Source of the DNA: Frankiales bacterium
Lineage (GTDB): Bacteria > Actinomycetota > Actinomycetes > Mycobacteriales > SCTD01
Assembly (NCBI GenBank): GCA_025965735.1
Contig: JAOPWK010000257.1
Location: 1-5,198, forward strand
Reading direction: 5' to 3'
Length of the DNA stretch: 5,198 nt
Part shown: positions 4,917 to 5,198 of the stretch, in pieces
Numbering within the stretch: position 1 is the first letter of the stretch
Layout of the letters: each line of letters opens with the position of its first letter
Notes under the pieces: generated by a model
Databases searched by the model: none
What the model was told of the DNA's origin: nothing
The model's input: only the letters and a program-made list of their open reading frames with translations
Translations under genes and position numbers: made by a program

Positions 4917-5198
4917 ATGCCGGGGCAGAGACGGGACAGCGACGTGGGCGAGCAGCGGGCGGTACGGGTCCTCGGGCCCAACCGCGTCGTGCTCGCCCTC
5001 GCCACCGGCGCCCTCGTCGCCGTCACCTCCGGCGCTACGGCCCTGGTGGTGCTCACCGGCACGGCGTCCGTCGTCCGACCTGGCCCCGGCCTCGAGCCGC
5101 TGCCGCCGGCCGTCGCCGCGCCGGGTCGGCCGCCCGTCGTCGTGCTGCCGCCGGCCGCCCTCGGCACCGTCGTCCCGGAGACCGCCCGCCGGAGCAGC
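4917..5198 (+). CDS. N-terminal part of an unrecognised membrane-anchored or secreted protein
   Basis: The frame is open for 94 codons and runs off the right edge. A charged N-terminus (MPGQRRDSDVGEQRAVRVLG) precedes one hydrophobic segment at about residues 23-49 (VVLALATGALVAVTSGATALVVLTG). This fits a membrane anchor or uncleaved signal, with the rest outside the cell. The following 40 residues are rich in Pro, Val and Ala (LEPLPPAVAAPGRPP), like an extracytoplasmic linker. No domain can be named from this fragment. ATG 4917 lacks a clear ribosome-binding site. The in-frame GTG at 4944, with a purine-rich ACGGGA 7 nt upstream, is an alternative start that fits the candidate promoter better and still keeps the whole hydrophobic segment. 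Confidence 0.65.
   Translation, partial: MPGQRRDSDVGEQRAVRVLGPNRVVLALATGALVAVTSGATALVVLTGTASVVRPGPGLEPLPPAVAAPGRPPVVVLPPAALGTVVPETARRSS

Noticed and set aside
4886..5167. A 93-codon minus-strand frame opposite the last gene
   Set aside because: It is Thr/Arg/Gly-rich with no recognisable feature. The plus-strand frame has a plausible promoter and a membrane segment.

Overview
The window is a gene-dense piece of a very GC-rich chromosome. G/C-dominated third codon positions, GTG starts, a candidate leaderless promoter and a Tat-exported protein all suggest an actinobacterium. A Geodermatophilaceae-like relative is plausible, but sequence reading alone cannot fix the genus. There are no tRNA or rRNA genes, insertion sequences, CRISPR arrays or other signs of mobile DNA.

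Layout. (1) Positions 1-526, minus strand: the 5' part of a gene for an unrecognised protein with a Cys-rich, possibly zinc-binding N-terminus and a low-complexity Ala/Val/Pro tail containing a 27-bp tandem repeat. (2) 527-696: an intergenic gap with two small palindromes and a strong GC-rich hairpin just past the next gene's stop. (3) 697-4278, minus strand: three closely spaced genes transcribed in the order lipoprotein (4278-3844), YibE/F-family membrane protein (3831-2560) and Tat-exported M14 zinc carboxypeptidase (2520-697). The gaps are 12 and 39 bp, so this looks like one operon whose products all act in or outside the membrane. (4) 4279-4369: a divergent promoter region. (5) 4370-4840, plus strand: a stand-alone SRPBCC (polyketide-cyclase-like) protein, probably translated from a leaderless transcript. 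(6) 4841-4916: an intergenic gap with weak hairpins, an inverted repeat and a candidate extended -10 promoter. (7) 4917 to the window end, plus strand: the N-terminal part of an unrecognised one-pass membrane or secreted protein.

Functional reading. The M14 enzyme keeps the expected catalytic and zinc residues and should be an active secreted carboxypeptidase. The YibE/F protein is a predicted eight-helix membrane protein of uncertain function. The lipoprotein looks like a cupredoxin-type beta sandwich without the copper ligands. Whether these three work together is an inference from gene order only. This operon is the best candidate here for an undescribed system, but the sequence does not prove one.
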